A DNA stretch of 64,000 nt from Thiomicrorhabdus sp. zzn3. Its GTDB lineage: Bacteria > Pseudomonadota > Gammaproteobacteria > Thiomicrospirales > Thiomicrospiraceae. The position numbers were made by a program, and so were the translations under genes. Below the pieces are notes generated by a model. It worked only from the letters and a program-made list of their open reading frames with translations. It was not told where the DNA came from and ran no database searches. This document shows, piece after piece, positions 1-9,399 of this stretch; position 1 is the first letter of the stretch, and every line of letters starts with the position of its first letter. Location: contig NZ_JARUQS010000001.1 in assembly GCF_029767755.1 (NCBI RefSeq), forward strand, positions 496,001 to 560,000, written 5' to 3'.

Positions 1-152
1 ACAGTTACAAGATGCTGAAACAGAGTTTTATTCCCTATATTCCTTTGTTGGCCACGCCTGAAGGCTTTGTGAACGGTATGTTGATGATGGCGTTTGTGCT
101 GTTTAAGCCAGAGTGGGTCAGTTCGATAAATGATCGGGATTATTTTAAATAG
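1..152 (+). CDS. C-terminal end of an unidentified membrane protein (partial)
   Basis: An open frame enters from the left edge (first whole codon at 3) and stops at TAG 150-152, giving the last 49 residues of a protein. The tail has a hydrophobic stretch (GFVNGMLMMAFVLFKPEWV), probably one membrane segment, and ends in the polar residues DRDYFK. A strong terminator follows at 196-240, which supports a real gene end. I do not recognise the family from this fragment. Confidence 0.6.
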   Translation, partial: SYKMLKQSFIPYIPLLATPEGFVNGMLMMAFVLFKPEWVSSINDRDYFK

Positions 153-195
153 GTCGGCTTTTCATGAAAAAAGGTTGGCGGCTGTGTGAAATATT

Positions 196-240
196 TTAGG
201 CATAAAAAAACCGGCCTAATGCCGGTTTTTTTATGCCTAA
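196..240. terminator. Bidirectional rho-independent terminator
   Basis: Nearly perfect palindrome with core CCGGC-ctaat-GCCGG flanked by A7 on the left and T7 on the right. An outer stem ttaggcat/atgcctaa extends it. It sits between the partial plus-strand gene and the convergent minus-strand lipoprotein gene and can serve both. Confidence 0.85.
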
Positions 241-249
241 GGCGAGAGA

Positions 250-579
250 TTATTTTTCCCAAGCCGCCGTTAGGTTTTCGTTGTTTTTGATCTGGGCAAC
301 TTCCGCTTTAGCTGTTTTCAAAGCTTCTTTCGCATATTTGACGGCAGCAGCTTCGTCGCCTTTCTCTTTTGCTTTAGCGGCTAGATCAAGGTAATGCTCA
401 ACATATGGAAGCTTCATTTTTTTCTGTTTCCATACGTTATGCATTGCTTTTGCTTCAGCGTGAGTCGCAGTAGCTTCTGCTACGATAGAATCGTAAGAGT
501 TGCTTTGTGTTGCCATGCTAGAGCAAGCGGTTAGGTTAAAGGCAGCGGCGATTGCAGCACCGATAAGAAGTTTCTTCAT
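250..579 (-). CDS. Small helical lipoprotein, SoxXA-binding-protein-like
   Basis: 109 residues. The N-terminus MKKLLIGAAIAAAFNLTAC is a lipoprotein signal with lipobox LTAC (Cys19), so the protein is probably anchored in the outer membrane facing the periplasm. The rest is rich in Ala, Lys and Glu and predicts helices; the pattern with a Trp near residue 50 and AAKAKEKGDEAAAVKYAKEAL resembles SoxK/SAXB proteins that bind the SoxXA thiosulfate-oxidising cytochrome. That match is from pattern memory only; a DUF4398-like helical lipoprotein is the alternative. A GGAGG ribosome-binding site lies about 9 nt upstream of the ATG. The gene stands alone and is transcribed away from guaB. Confidence 0.65.
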   Translation of the reverse strand: MKKLLIGAAIAAAFNLTACSSMATQSNSYDSIVAEATATHAEAKAMHNVWKQKKMKLPYVEHYLDLAAKAKEKGDEAAAVKYAKEALKTAKAEVAQIKNNENLTAAWEK

Positions 580-700
580 TATTGTTTTCCTCCAATTGAA
601 AGAGCTCTGTTTAAGCCAATCTTATTTTAAAGAGTAGTTGGCTGAATGTAAAAGCTAATTAACGACCAGTTTTTTTACTGTTTTCGTTTAGATGCATACG

Positions 701-727
701 TTATTAAGTTTACCCCGCCCGTGTCAA
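701..727 (-). promoter_or_regulatory. Candidate minus-strand promoter for the small lipoprotein
   Basis: Reading the minus strand, a perfect -35 TTGACA (722-727) is followed after a short 15-nt spacer by TAATAA (701-706). The -35 is convincing; the spacer is shorter than ideal. It overlaps the guaB promoter, so the two would compete. The leader to the lipoprotein ATG would be about 115 nt. Confidence 0.35.
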
Positions 728-737
728 TCTTTATAAT
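709..737 (+). promoter_or_regulatory. Candidate sigma-70 promoter of guaBA
   Basis: TTTACC (709-714), 17 nt, then a perfect TATAAT (732-737) on the plus strand. This predicts an mRNA leader of about 155 nt before guaB. I saw no recognisable purine riboswitch in the leader. The 580-900 gap otherwise holds only AT-rich sequence and the overlapping minus-strand promoter. Confidence 0.5.
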
Positions 738-876
738 GGCCCCTAATATTTTAAAAATTGGTTATTTTTTAACGTAAAAACCCTTAAAAAACACATAACT
801 TATTGAATTTAAAGGGGTGTGTTGTTTGGGCGGGGTCTATTGGAGAGCGTTAGAAAAATAACTAATTAGCCTATAA

Positions 877-2361
<1,485 letters not shown>

Positions 2362-2408
2362 TATCAGGCCGATTTTGAACTCATTTATTACTTTATGTTG
2401 GAACCTCT

Positions 2409-3989
2409 ATGACACAAGCAAATATTCATGACCATCGAATTCTGATTTTGGATTTCGGTTCTCAGTACACTCAGTTAATTGCGCGCCGTATTCGCGAAAT
2501 TGGCGTTTACTGTGAAGTGGAGCCGTGGGATATCGATGCTCAGGATGTTGTGGACTTCGGCGCACGCGGTATTATTTTGTCCGGTGGTCCGGAAACGGTT
2601 ATTGGCGACGATGCGCCTGAGGCACCGAAAGTGGTGTTTGAGCTAGGTGTTCCTGTTTTGGGTATCTGTTACGGCATGCAGACCATGGCCGAGCAGTTGG
2701 GTGGTAAAGTGATTCATGCGGACGAACATGAATATGGTTATGCCCAGGTGCGTGCGCATGGTCACACCAAGTTGTTTATCGACATCGAAGATCATGTCAC
2801 TCCAGAAGGTTACGGGATGCTGGATGTCTGGATGTCTCATGGCGATCGCGTGGATGCTATGCCAGATGGCTTTAAGCTGATGGCCAGTACCCCTAACTGT
2901 CCAATTGCCGGTATGGCGAATGAGGAAAAAGGGTTTTACGGCATTCAATTTCACCCGGAAGTGACACATACCAAGCAGGGTAAACGCATTATTGAACGTT
3001 TTGTTATTGAGTTGTGCGGTTGTGAAAAGTTATGGACAACAGAAAATATCATTGACGACAGTATTGCACGCATTCGTGAGCAGGTCGGCTCTGATGAAGT
3101 CATGCTGGGCCTGTCTGGAGGTGTGGATTCGTCTGTTGTCGCAGCCTTATTGCACAAAGCGATTGGTGATCAATTGACTTGCGTCTTTGTGGATCACGGT
3201 TTGCTGCGTTATCAAGAGGGCGATCAAGTGATGGCCATGTTTGCCGAAAACATGGGGATTCGCGTGATTCGTGCAGATGCCGAAGATCGCTTTATGAGCG
3301 CTTTGGCAGGAGCAACAGATCCTGAGGTGAAGCGTAAAATTATCGGTCGTGAATTCATCGAAGTGTTTGACGCCGAATCGGCTAAGCTTAAAGGCATCAA
3401 ATGGCTGGCGCAAGGCACGATCTATCCAGACGTGATTGAATCTGCCGGTTCTAAAACCGGTAAGGCGAAAGTGATTAAATCACACCACAATGTAGGCGGG
3501 TTGCCAGAAGATATGGAAATGTCTTTGATTGAGCCGCTTCGTGAATTGTTCAAGGACGAAGTGCGTAAGCTTGGAGTGGCTTTAGGGTTGCCTTACGATA
3601 TGGTCTATCGTCATCCGTTCCCAGGTCCGGGTCTTGGAGTGCGCATTTTAGGTGAGGTTAAAAAAGAGTACGCCGATATTCTGCGTTTAGCCGATCATAT
3701 CTTTATTGAAGAGTTGCGCGCCGCCGATCTTTACGATAAAACCTCACAGGCTTTTGCGGTGTTCTTGCCGGTCAAGTCTGTCGGTGTGGTCGGGGATGCG
3801 CGCCGTTATGACTATGTCATTGCGCTGCGTGCCGTGGAAACCATTGACTTTATGACCGCGCGTTGGGCTCATTTACCGTATGAGTTTCTGGAAAAGGTGT
3901 CTAACCGCATTATTAACGAAATCCCGCGCGTTTCCCGAGTGACTTACGATATATCGAGTAAGCCGCCGGCTACCATTGAGTGGGAATAA
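2409..3989 (+). CDS. guaA: GMP synthase (glutamine-hydrolysing)
   Basis: 526 residues, normal length. It amidates XMP to GMP using glutamine and ATP. The class I amidotransferase domain (about 10-205) has the nucleophile in GICYGMQ and the His/Glu pair in FHPEV. The PP-loop ATP pyrophosphatase domain begins at [16 protein letters not shown] (about 235), and the C-terminal dimerisation domain ends PPATIEWE as in other GuaA proteins. It is the second gene of the guaBA operon and is followed directly by a hairpin terminator. Confidence 0.97.
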   Translation: MTQANIHDHRILILDFGSQYTQLIARRIREIGVYCEVEPWDIDAQDVVDFGARGIILSGGPETVIGDDAPEAPKVVFELGVPVLGICYGMQTMAEQLGGKVIHADEHEYGYAQVRAHGHTKLFIDIEDHVTPEGYGMLDVWMSHGDRVDAMPDGFKLMASTPNCPIAGMANEEKGFYGIQFHPEVTHTKQGKRIIERFVIELCGCEKLWTTENIIDDSIARIREQVGSDEVMLGLSGGVDSSVVAALLHKAIGDQLTCVFVDHGLLRYQEGDQVMAMFAENMGIRVIRADAEDRFMSALAGATDPEVKRKIIGREFIEVFDAESAKLKGIKWLAQGTIYPDVIESAGSKTGKAKVIKSHHNVGGLPEDMEMSLIEPLRELFKDEVRKLGVALGLPYDMVYRHPFPGPGLGVRILGEVKKEYADILRLADHIFIEELRAADLYDKTSQAFAVFLPVKSVGVVGDARRYDYVIALRAVETIDFMTARWAHLPYEFLEKVSNRIINEIPRVSRVTYDISSKPPATIEWE

Positions 3990-4013
3990 TGTTTACTAGC
4001 TAATGAGTGAATG

Positions 4014-4043
4014 AAAAGGCTTTCATTAAGAAAGCCTTTTTTA
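4014..4043 (+). terminator. Rho-independent terminator after guaA
   Basis: Perfect 11-bp stem AAAAGGCTTTC / GAAAGCCTTTT with a 5-nt loop, running into T's. It lies in the 65-nt gap before the chosen tadA start, and it argues against the longer upstream tadA start at 4007. Confidence 0.8.
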
Positions 4044-4054
4044 TTTATGCCCTT

Positions 4055-4615
4055 ATGAGTGATAAAAATATTCAACGAACGGCACCAGCAGGACTGAGTC
4101 AGTCGGAATTAGACCTGTTTTGGATGGAGCAGGCTTATCGGTTGGCGCTGCGTTCGCAACAGGAAGGAGAAGTGCCGGTTGGAGCCGTCGTGGTGCAAGA
4201 TAATCAATTGATTGCCGAGGGCTGGAATCGCCCTATTCAGATGCATGATCCGACGGCTCATGCGGAAGTGATGGCGCTGAGGCAAGCAGGGGAAGCGGTG
4301 CAAAATTATCGGTTGGTAAATACCACATTATATGTGACCCTTGAACCTTGTCCGATGTGCGCCTCAGCGATGGTTCATGCGCGAGTTAAAAGGTTGGTTT
4401 ATGGTGCGGCTGATTTAAAAACGGGTGCGGTGGATTCCAGATTTAATTTAGTGCAAAACTCCCATTTAAATCATCAACTCGAAGTCGTGTCAGGAGTCAT
4501 GGCAGAAGCGTGCGGTAATCTGTTAAGTGACTTTTTTAAACGCAGAAGAGCGGAACAGAAAAAAGCCAGGTTACAGGAAAGTGAAAAGAACGAAAAACCG
4601 ATGATTAGAACTTGA
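4055..4615 (+). CDS. tadA: tRNA-specific adenosine deaminase
   Basis: About 186 residues from the ATG at 4055. An in-frame start at 4007 lies inside the guaA terminator and is rejected. TadA deaminates A34 to inosine in the anticodon of tRNA-Arg(ACG), and that tRNA is itself encoded in this window at 47998-48074. The zinc site is visible: HAEVMAL supplies the His and catalytic Glu, and PCPMCASAM the two Cys. The C-terminal tail is basic (FFKRRRAEQKK), as in other TadA proteins. No strong ribosome-binding site precedes the ATG. Confidence 0.93.
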   Translation: MSDKNIQRTAPAGLSQSELDLFWMEQAYRLALRSQQEGEVPVGAVVVQDNQLIAEGWNRPIQMHDPTAHAEVMALRQAGEAVQNYRLVNTTLYVTLEPCPMCASAMVHARVKRLVYGAADLKTGAVDSRFNLVQNSHLNHQLEVVSGVMAEACGNLLSDFFKRRRAEQKKARLQESEKNEKPMIRT

Positions 4616-4761
4616 TAGCCCTGGCAAACAATGCGAATATAAGCCTCTGAATAGGATGAAAGACAAAAATGGATTGCGAATGCATCAACGGTGAGTATGC
4701 GCGGAAAATTGTCTGTCACGATCTGCTCATAATCATTTGTATGGGATTTAAATCGTAAAAT

Positions 4762-5337
4762 ATGCAAATCAATCTTGATCCTGCCGAAGGTATTACCTCC
4801 GTGAAAATCTTACCGGGTGAGTTTTATGTTACCCAGAAGAATGAGCGTATTGAGACCGTATTAGGTTCATGTATTTCTGCTTGCGTTCGCGATCCGATCG
4901 CGGGTGTCGGGGGAATGAATCATTTTATGTTGCCTGTGGATAAGGGGAATGGCGCTCAGAGTGAGCTATCTGATGCCAACCGTTATGGTAACTATGCAAT
5001 GGAAAATCTGGTAAACGCGTTACTGTCGGCAGGCGCCAAGCGGGAACGGCTGGAGTTCAAGTTATTCGGCGGTGGACGAATTATGAGCTCGATGACCAAT
5101 ATTGGTTGGTACAATATTGGGTTTGCGTTTGATTACGTTTATACCGAAGGGTTTAAAATCGTCTCTCAAGACATTGGTGATGTCTACCCTAGAAAAATTT
5201 TGTATTACCCTTTAACGGGACGGGTTCGAGTCAGGCGTTTAAATACTATGCACAATCAATCACTGGCGGATCAAGAAAGTCGCTATATTAACAACATTGG
5301 ATCAAAGCCTGTTGAGGGTGATGTTGAACTGTTCTGA
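4762..5337 (+). CDS. cheD: Chemoreceptor glutamine deamidase CheD
   Basis: 191 residues. CheD deamidates specific glutamines of chemoreceptors and in some species binds CheC or CheY. The catalytic Cys and His are visible in LGSCISACVRDP and GGMNHFMLP. It is the first gene of a cheD-cheA-cheZ-like cluster, 11 nt upstream of cheA. The C-terminus ends EGDVELF, resembling the last residues of the CheZ-like protein two genes downstream. The ATG overlaps an AT-rich stretch without a strong ribosome-binding site. Confidence 0.93.
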   Translation: MQINLDPAEGITSVKILPGEFYVTQKNERIETVLGSCISACVRDPIAGVGGMNHFMLPVDKGNGAQSELSDANRYGNYAMENLVNALLSAGAKRERLEFKLFGGGRIMSSMTNIGWYNIGFAFDYVYTEGFKIVSQDIGDVYPRKILYYPLTGRVRVRRLNTMHNQSLADQESRYINNIGSKPVEGDVELF

Positions 5338-5348
5338 GGAAACATGTT

Positions 5349-7469
5349 ATGGATATGATGGAAACCTTTCGTCAAACCTATCTTGAAGAGAGTTTTGAAG
5401 GGCTGGATGTAATGGAGGCAGGCCTGTTGGAATTGCCTCCCGGAGAGCCGGACAAAGATAAAATCAATGAGATCTTTCGTGCTGCCCATTCGATTAAAGG
5501 CGGCAGTGGAACCTTCGGTTTCATTGAAATTGCTGGTTTTACCCATGTTTTGGAAACTCTGCTAGATGAAATGCGAGATGGGCGCCGAGACGTTACTCAG
5601 GAAGCGATCGATGTGATGTTGTCCGCGGTGGATGTATTGCGTGACATGCTAACTAAGTTGCAAGATCATCAGCCTATTGATGAAGAGCGTGCTAATGAAG
5701 TGCAAGGCCAATTAGAACGCATTTTGGGAATGGAAAGCGATGAAGGGGTTTCCCAAGCTTCTACAGACACTGTTGCCTCAGAAGCAGTTTCAGGAAGCGG
5801 TGAATGGAAAATTATCGTTATTCCTGAAAAAGAACTGTTGCAGACCGGTAATGAGCCGTTACGCATCTTCCGTGAATTAGAAACATTAGGTGAGCTGTCT
5901 GTTGATGCTGATTTAAGCGCTGTTCCCGAGATTGGGCAGTTTAACCCAGAAGAACTGTACTTGAAATGGACGCTTACCCTTAAAGGCGAAGGTATTCAGG
6001 AAGAAGACATCAAAGAGGTCTTTGAATGGATTGATGGCGATGGCGCGGAGATTCAAATTGTCGCACCAAATGCAGAAGCAGGAGATGGGGTAGCCGCTTC
6101 GCAAAGTGCCGGAACAGGAGTGTCTGAAGTCGAAGCGCCTGAAGTGGCACAAGTTGAAAAGGTTGCTAACATTCAACCGGCCCGTTCAGAAGCCAGCGCA
6201 GCCAATGCGAAAAAAGAGTCCTCTGCTGGTAAAGCAGCTCCGAAACAGGAAGGATCCATTCGTGTTGATTTGAGCAAGATTGATCAAATGGTCAACCTGG
6301 TGGGTGAATTGGTTATTACCCAGTCGATGCTGAGTCAGTTTGGTGAACAAGCTGAGCAGGCGCAAGAGCAAGGCGCTCGCAGTACCGAATGGATTGATAA
6401 GCTTAAAGAAGGTTTGACGCATCTGGAGCGCCACACGCGCGAGCTTCAAGAGTCTGTGATGAATATTCGAATGTTGCCGGTGAGTTTTGCTTTCAATCGT
6501 ATGCCGCGTATTGTGCATGATGTCAGCCAAAAGCTCGGCAAAAAGATTGATCTGGTGATGGAAGGGGAAGGTACTGAGCTCGACAAAACCATGTTGGAAC
6601 AGTTGACCGATCCGCTGGTGCACATTGTGCGTAACTCCATTGACCACGGTGTTGAAAGCCCTGAAACACGCCTTGCGGCTGGCAAACCTGAACAGGGTAC
6701 TGTCAAACTGGCGGCTTTCCATGAGGGCGGGAATATTTTGATTCAAATCACCGACGATGGTGCGGGGATTAATCATGAAAAAATCGAAGCCAAAGCGATT
6801 GAAAAAGGCGTCATTGAAGCGGATCACAATCTTACCCAAGATGAAATCATTGATTTGATTTTTCACCCGGGCTTCTCGACGGCGGATGTCGTGAGTGACA
6901 TTTCTGGCCGAGGCGTCGGTATGGATGTTGTGCGCAGAAATATCAAGAGTTTGGGTGGATCTGTTGAGGTTGAAACCACGCTAGGTAAAGGCAGTGTCTT
7001 TACGATTCGTTTGCCGTTGACGCTGGCCATTCTTGACGGGCAGTTATGCCGAGTCGGTGAAGAAACTTACGTCTTCCCTCTGGTATCCATTATTGAATCG
7101 ATCCAGGTGGATAAGTCTCTGGTCAAAGGCATTGCAGGACAGGCTGAACTGTACAAGCTACGCGACAGTTATATTCCGGTGATTCGACTGCATCAAAAAC
7201 TGGGGGTTAAGAATGCCTGTGAAGACTTGTCGGAAGGGTTATTGGTTGTAGTCGAAGACGGTGGCAAGCGCGCCGGTATTTTTGTCGATGATCTTTTAGG
7301 ACAGCAGCAGGTCGTGATTAAGAGCTTGGAAAGCAACTTTATGAAAATCGACGGCATCGCCGGTGCAACGATTTTGGGTGATGGCACAGTTTCGTTGATT
7401 CTTGACGTTAAAGAGACTGTGCAAAATCACAAAGGTGGGCATGTTCCACCGCAAATGCACGTTGCATAA
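5349..7469 (+). CDS. cheA: Chemotaxis sensor histidine kinase CheA
   Basis: 706 residues. An N-terminal HPt domain carries the phosphorylatable His in AAHSIKGGSG (about residue 48). A middle segment of about 60 residues (about 175-240) resembles the receiver-binding region of some CheA proteins and is followed by a low-complexity Ala/Glu linker. Dimerisation starts at about 305, and the ATPase region has LVHIVRNSIDHGVE, DDGAGI and GRGVGMDVV. A CheW-like regulatory domain ends the protein. It autophosphorylates under receptor control and passes phosphate to CheY. No CheY or CheW gene lies in the window, so the rest of the pathway is elsewhere. Confidence 0.96.
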   Translation: MDMMETFRQTYLEESFEGLDVMEAGLLELPPGEPDKDKINEIFRAAHSIKGGSGTFGFIEIAGFTHVLETLLDEMRDGRRDVTQEAIDVMLSAVDVLRDMLTKLQDHQPIDEERANEVQGQLERILGMESDEGVSQASTDTVASEAVSGSGEWKIIVIPEKELLQTGNEPLRIFRELETLGELSVDADLSAVPEIGQFNPEELYLKWTLTLKGEGIQEEDIKEVFEWIDGDGAEIQIVAPNAEAGDGVAASQSAGTGVSEVEAPEVAQVEKVANIQPARSEASAANAKKESSAGKAAPKQEGSIRVDLSKIDQMVNLVGELVITQSMLSQFGEQAEQAQEQGARSTEWIDKLKEGLTHLERHTRELQESVMNIRMLPVSFAFNRMPRIVHDVSQKLGKKIDLVMEGEGTELDKTMLEQLTDPLVHIVRNSIDHGVESPETRLAAGKPEQGTVKLAAFHEGGNILIQITDDGAGINHEKIEAKAIEKGVIEADHNLTQDEIIDLIFHPGFSTADVVSDISGRGVGMDVVRRNIKSLGGSVEVETTLGKGSVFTIRLPLTLAILDGQLCRVGEETYVFPLVSIIESIQVDKSLVKGIAGQAELYKLRDSYIPVIRLHQKLGVKNACEDLSEGLLVVVEDGGKRAGIFVDDLLGQQQVVIKSLESNFMKIDGIAGATILGDGTVSLILDVKETVQNHKGGHVPPQMHVA

Positions 7470-7499
7470 CAGACCGTTGGATTAAGTAAAGGAAACAGA

Positions 7500-8087
7500 A
7501 TGACTGCACCGGCAGGAGATTACGCTTTAGGAGCAAAAGAGGTTCAGGAAACGATCCTGATTTTAAATTTATCCATCGCACAAATTGATCTATCCCTTTC
7601 TGAGGGGGATAACTCGGTTAATGCGTTGATTGATTCGTTCACCTTTATGTCTCAGCATATTGAAGCGATTCAGACTTCGAGCGAGGGCATTTTCGAATTG
7701 CTTGGCGAAGATGAGGCAGCTCAAAACTATAAGGCGTTGTTGAGTACTCAAACCAGTGAGTTGGCGGCCAAAATGCAACAGGCGATTATCGCCTTTCAAT
7801 TCTACGACAAACTCAGTCAGCGTTTGACTCATGTTTCTCATGGTTTGTCCGGTTTGGCGGAAATCGTTTCTCACGAGATGCGCGTAAAAAGCCCGGAAGA
7901 ATGGGAAGCATTCAAGCAAAGTGTGCGTAAGGGCACCTCAATGCGCGAAGAAGAGGAGTTGTTTGAACTGATCTTCGATCAAAATGTTCCGGTTGAAGAA
8001 GCCATTGATATTATGTGTCAGCGTATGCGTTCACGTATGGCGGAAGACGAAAAAGTGGATGACGAAGACGAAATTGAACTCTTTTAG
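7500..8087 (+). CDS. CheZ-like protein (probable CheY-P phosphatase)
   Basis: 195 residues, mostly helical, 30 nt downstream of cheA. The stretch AIIAFQFYDKLSQRLTHV resembles the CheZ signature around DLTGQ, with Asp and Gln four residues apart (DKLSQ). Those two residues are catalytic in CheZ. The tail VDDEDEIELF recalls the C-terminal CheY-binding peptide of CheZ (acidic, ending in Phe). Divergence is large, so CheZ function is inferred from the motif, the tail and the position in the che cluster. A terminator follows and closes the operon. Confidence 0.65.
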   Translation: MTAPAGDYALGAKEVQETILILNLSIAQIDLSLSEGDNSVNALIDSFTFMSQHIEAIQTSSEGIFELLGEDEAAQNYKALLSTQTSELAAKMQQAIIAFQFYDKLSQRLTHVSHGLSGLAEIVSHEMRVKSPEEWEAFKQSVRKGTSMREEEELFELIFDQNVPVEEAIDIMCQRMRSRMAEDEKVDDEDEIELF

Positions 8088-8120
8088 CGAATTCGTTTTC
8101 TACCCTTAGATTGCTTCTTA

Positions 8121-8146
8121 AAAGGCCCCTGAATGGGGCTTTTTTA
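8121..8146 (+). terminator. Rho-independent terminator of the che cluster
   Basis: Stem GCCCC-tgaat-GGGGC followed by six T's, about 35 nt after the CheZ-like stop codon. Confidence 0.85.
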
Positions 8147-8274
8147 TTGTCTTTTTATTATTAAGTACTGTTTATTACTTATTTATTCATAAGTTATTTT
8201 GATTTTTAAACCATAAAAAAATTTATAACAATGCAGACTGGTTTGCTAAAGATAAAAAATAATCGAGGATATTT

Positions 8275-9198
8275 ATGAAACAGTTACATGCACTTTGGTT
8301 CGCTGCCTTAACCGCTCTGGCGTTAAGTTGTGCGCCGGTATCAGCCTGGGCCAAAAATCATATGCCTTTTATTTTAGGCAGTATGGAATCGGGGGCCTTG
8401 GCGGATGTTGCAGACAAAACTCAAACGGCACTGAAAGAGAAGGGCTTTGAGATTGTTGGTGAGTATGCGCCGAATGCGGATACAAAAGTTTTAGTGGTGA
8501 CCAATAAAGACCTTAAATCCATGGCGGCACAGTCTGAAAATGGAGGCTTCGGCGCCATGGAACGGGTGGCCTTGGTGAATAAAAATGGACAAGTTCAGGT
8601 CAGTTACACCAATCCGGAGTATATGTGGAACGTCTACCGTATGACGGGAGAAATCCAGTCGGTGCAGCAAGCGATGGAGTCGGCTTTGGGGGCGCAAAAA
8701 CAATTTGGTGCCGAGGCTGGATTGAGCGCCGAAGAGTTGCGCGAATACCATTACAAAATGATGATGCCTTATTTCGATGATGAAGATGAATTGGCGGAAT
8801 ACGACTCTTATGATCAGGCGATCAGCAAGGTTGAAGCGGGACTGGCTTCAGGCAAGGCCGGCGCTAAAAAAGTCTATCGCATTGATATTCCCGGCAAACA
8901 AATGAGTGTGTTCGGGGTGGCTTTAGCTAATGGTGAAGCAGCCGATCAGTTTATCCAAAAGCAGATTGATTTAGGCCAGGAAAGTCATGCGGCGCATTTC
9001 CCATATGAGCTGCTGGTGGTCGAAGATAAAGTGATTGCCTTGAACGGAAAATTCCGCATCGCTATTAACTGGCCAAGTTTGTCGATGATGGGATCCGGAA
9101 GCTTTATGAGCATCTCCAATGCGCCGGATGATATTGCCAAAGCACTGGAAGCTGTGGCTAAAAATCAAAAGATGGATCAGGGGGCATCGGAGTTTTAA
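8275..9198 (+). CDS. Exported DUF302-like protein of unknown function
   Basis: 307 residues with a Sec signal peptide (MKQLHALWFAALTALALS, probable cleavage after AWA). The body has the pattern KEKGFEIVGEYAP ... VLVVTNKDL ... GGFGAMERVAL ... VSYTNPEYM, which resembles a DUF302-type fold, probably twice in the protein. It is single-copy, has a good ribosome-binding site (GAGGAT) and is closed by its own terminator, so it is probably monocistronic. A periplasmic location follows from the signal peptide. No catalytic residues are recognised and no function is assigned. Confidence 0.75.
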   Translation: MKQLHALWFAALTALALSCAPVSAWAKNHMPFILGSMESGALADVADKTQTALKEKGFEIVGEYAPNADTKVLVVTNKDLKSMAAQSENGGFGAMERVALVNKNGQVQVSYTNPEYMWNVYRMTGEIQSVQQAMESALGAQKQFGAEAGLSAEELREYHYKMMMPYFDDEDELAEYDSYDQAISKVEAGLASGKAGAKKVYRIDIPGKQMSVFGVALANGEAADQFIQKQIDLGQESHAAHFPYELLVVEDKVIALNGKFRIAINWPSLSMMGSGSFMSISNAPDDIAKALEAVAKNQKMDQGASEF

Positions 9199-9228
9199 AT
9201 TGAAAGGTTTTTACCTTCCTCCTCTTTT

Positions 9229-9253
9229 AAGCACAGGTTTCTGTGCTTTTTTT
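9229..9253 (+). terminator. Rho-independent terminator
   Basis: Stem GCACAG-gttt-CTGTGC followed by seven T's, 31 nt after the stop of the DUF302-like gene. Confidence 0.88.
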
Positions 9254-9399
9254 ATTTTTGGGGCTTGAAATCCAGCAGGCCTGTCCCTATACAAATCCGA
9301 GTTTGACTAACCTTATTAACCTGGCCGAACTCGATGCTTTCTTGGTTTAAAAAGTTATCTGGGCGGTCATTTAAACCTCAAATCATTGGAGATGAATTC

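Noticed and set aside
6186-6866. Minus-strand 226-codon frame inside cheA
   Set aside because: It is a shadow of cheA codon usage on the opposite strand.
4762-8087. A complete chemotaxis operon
   Set aside because: Only cheD, cheA and a CheZ-like gene are present; no cheY, cheW, cheB, cheR or receptor gene was found in the window.
9334-9399. Upstream extension of htpG
   Set aside because: The ATG at 9400 has the ribosome-binding site and the conserved HtpG N-terminus; the extension has neither.
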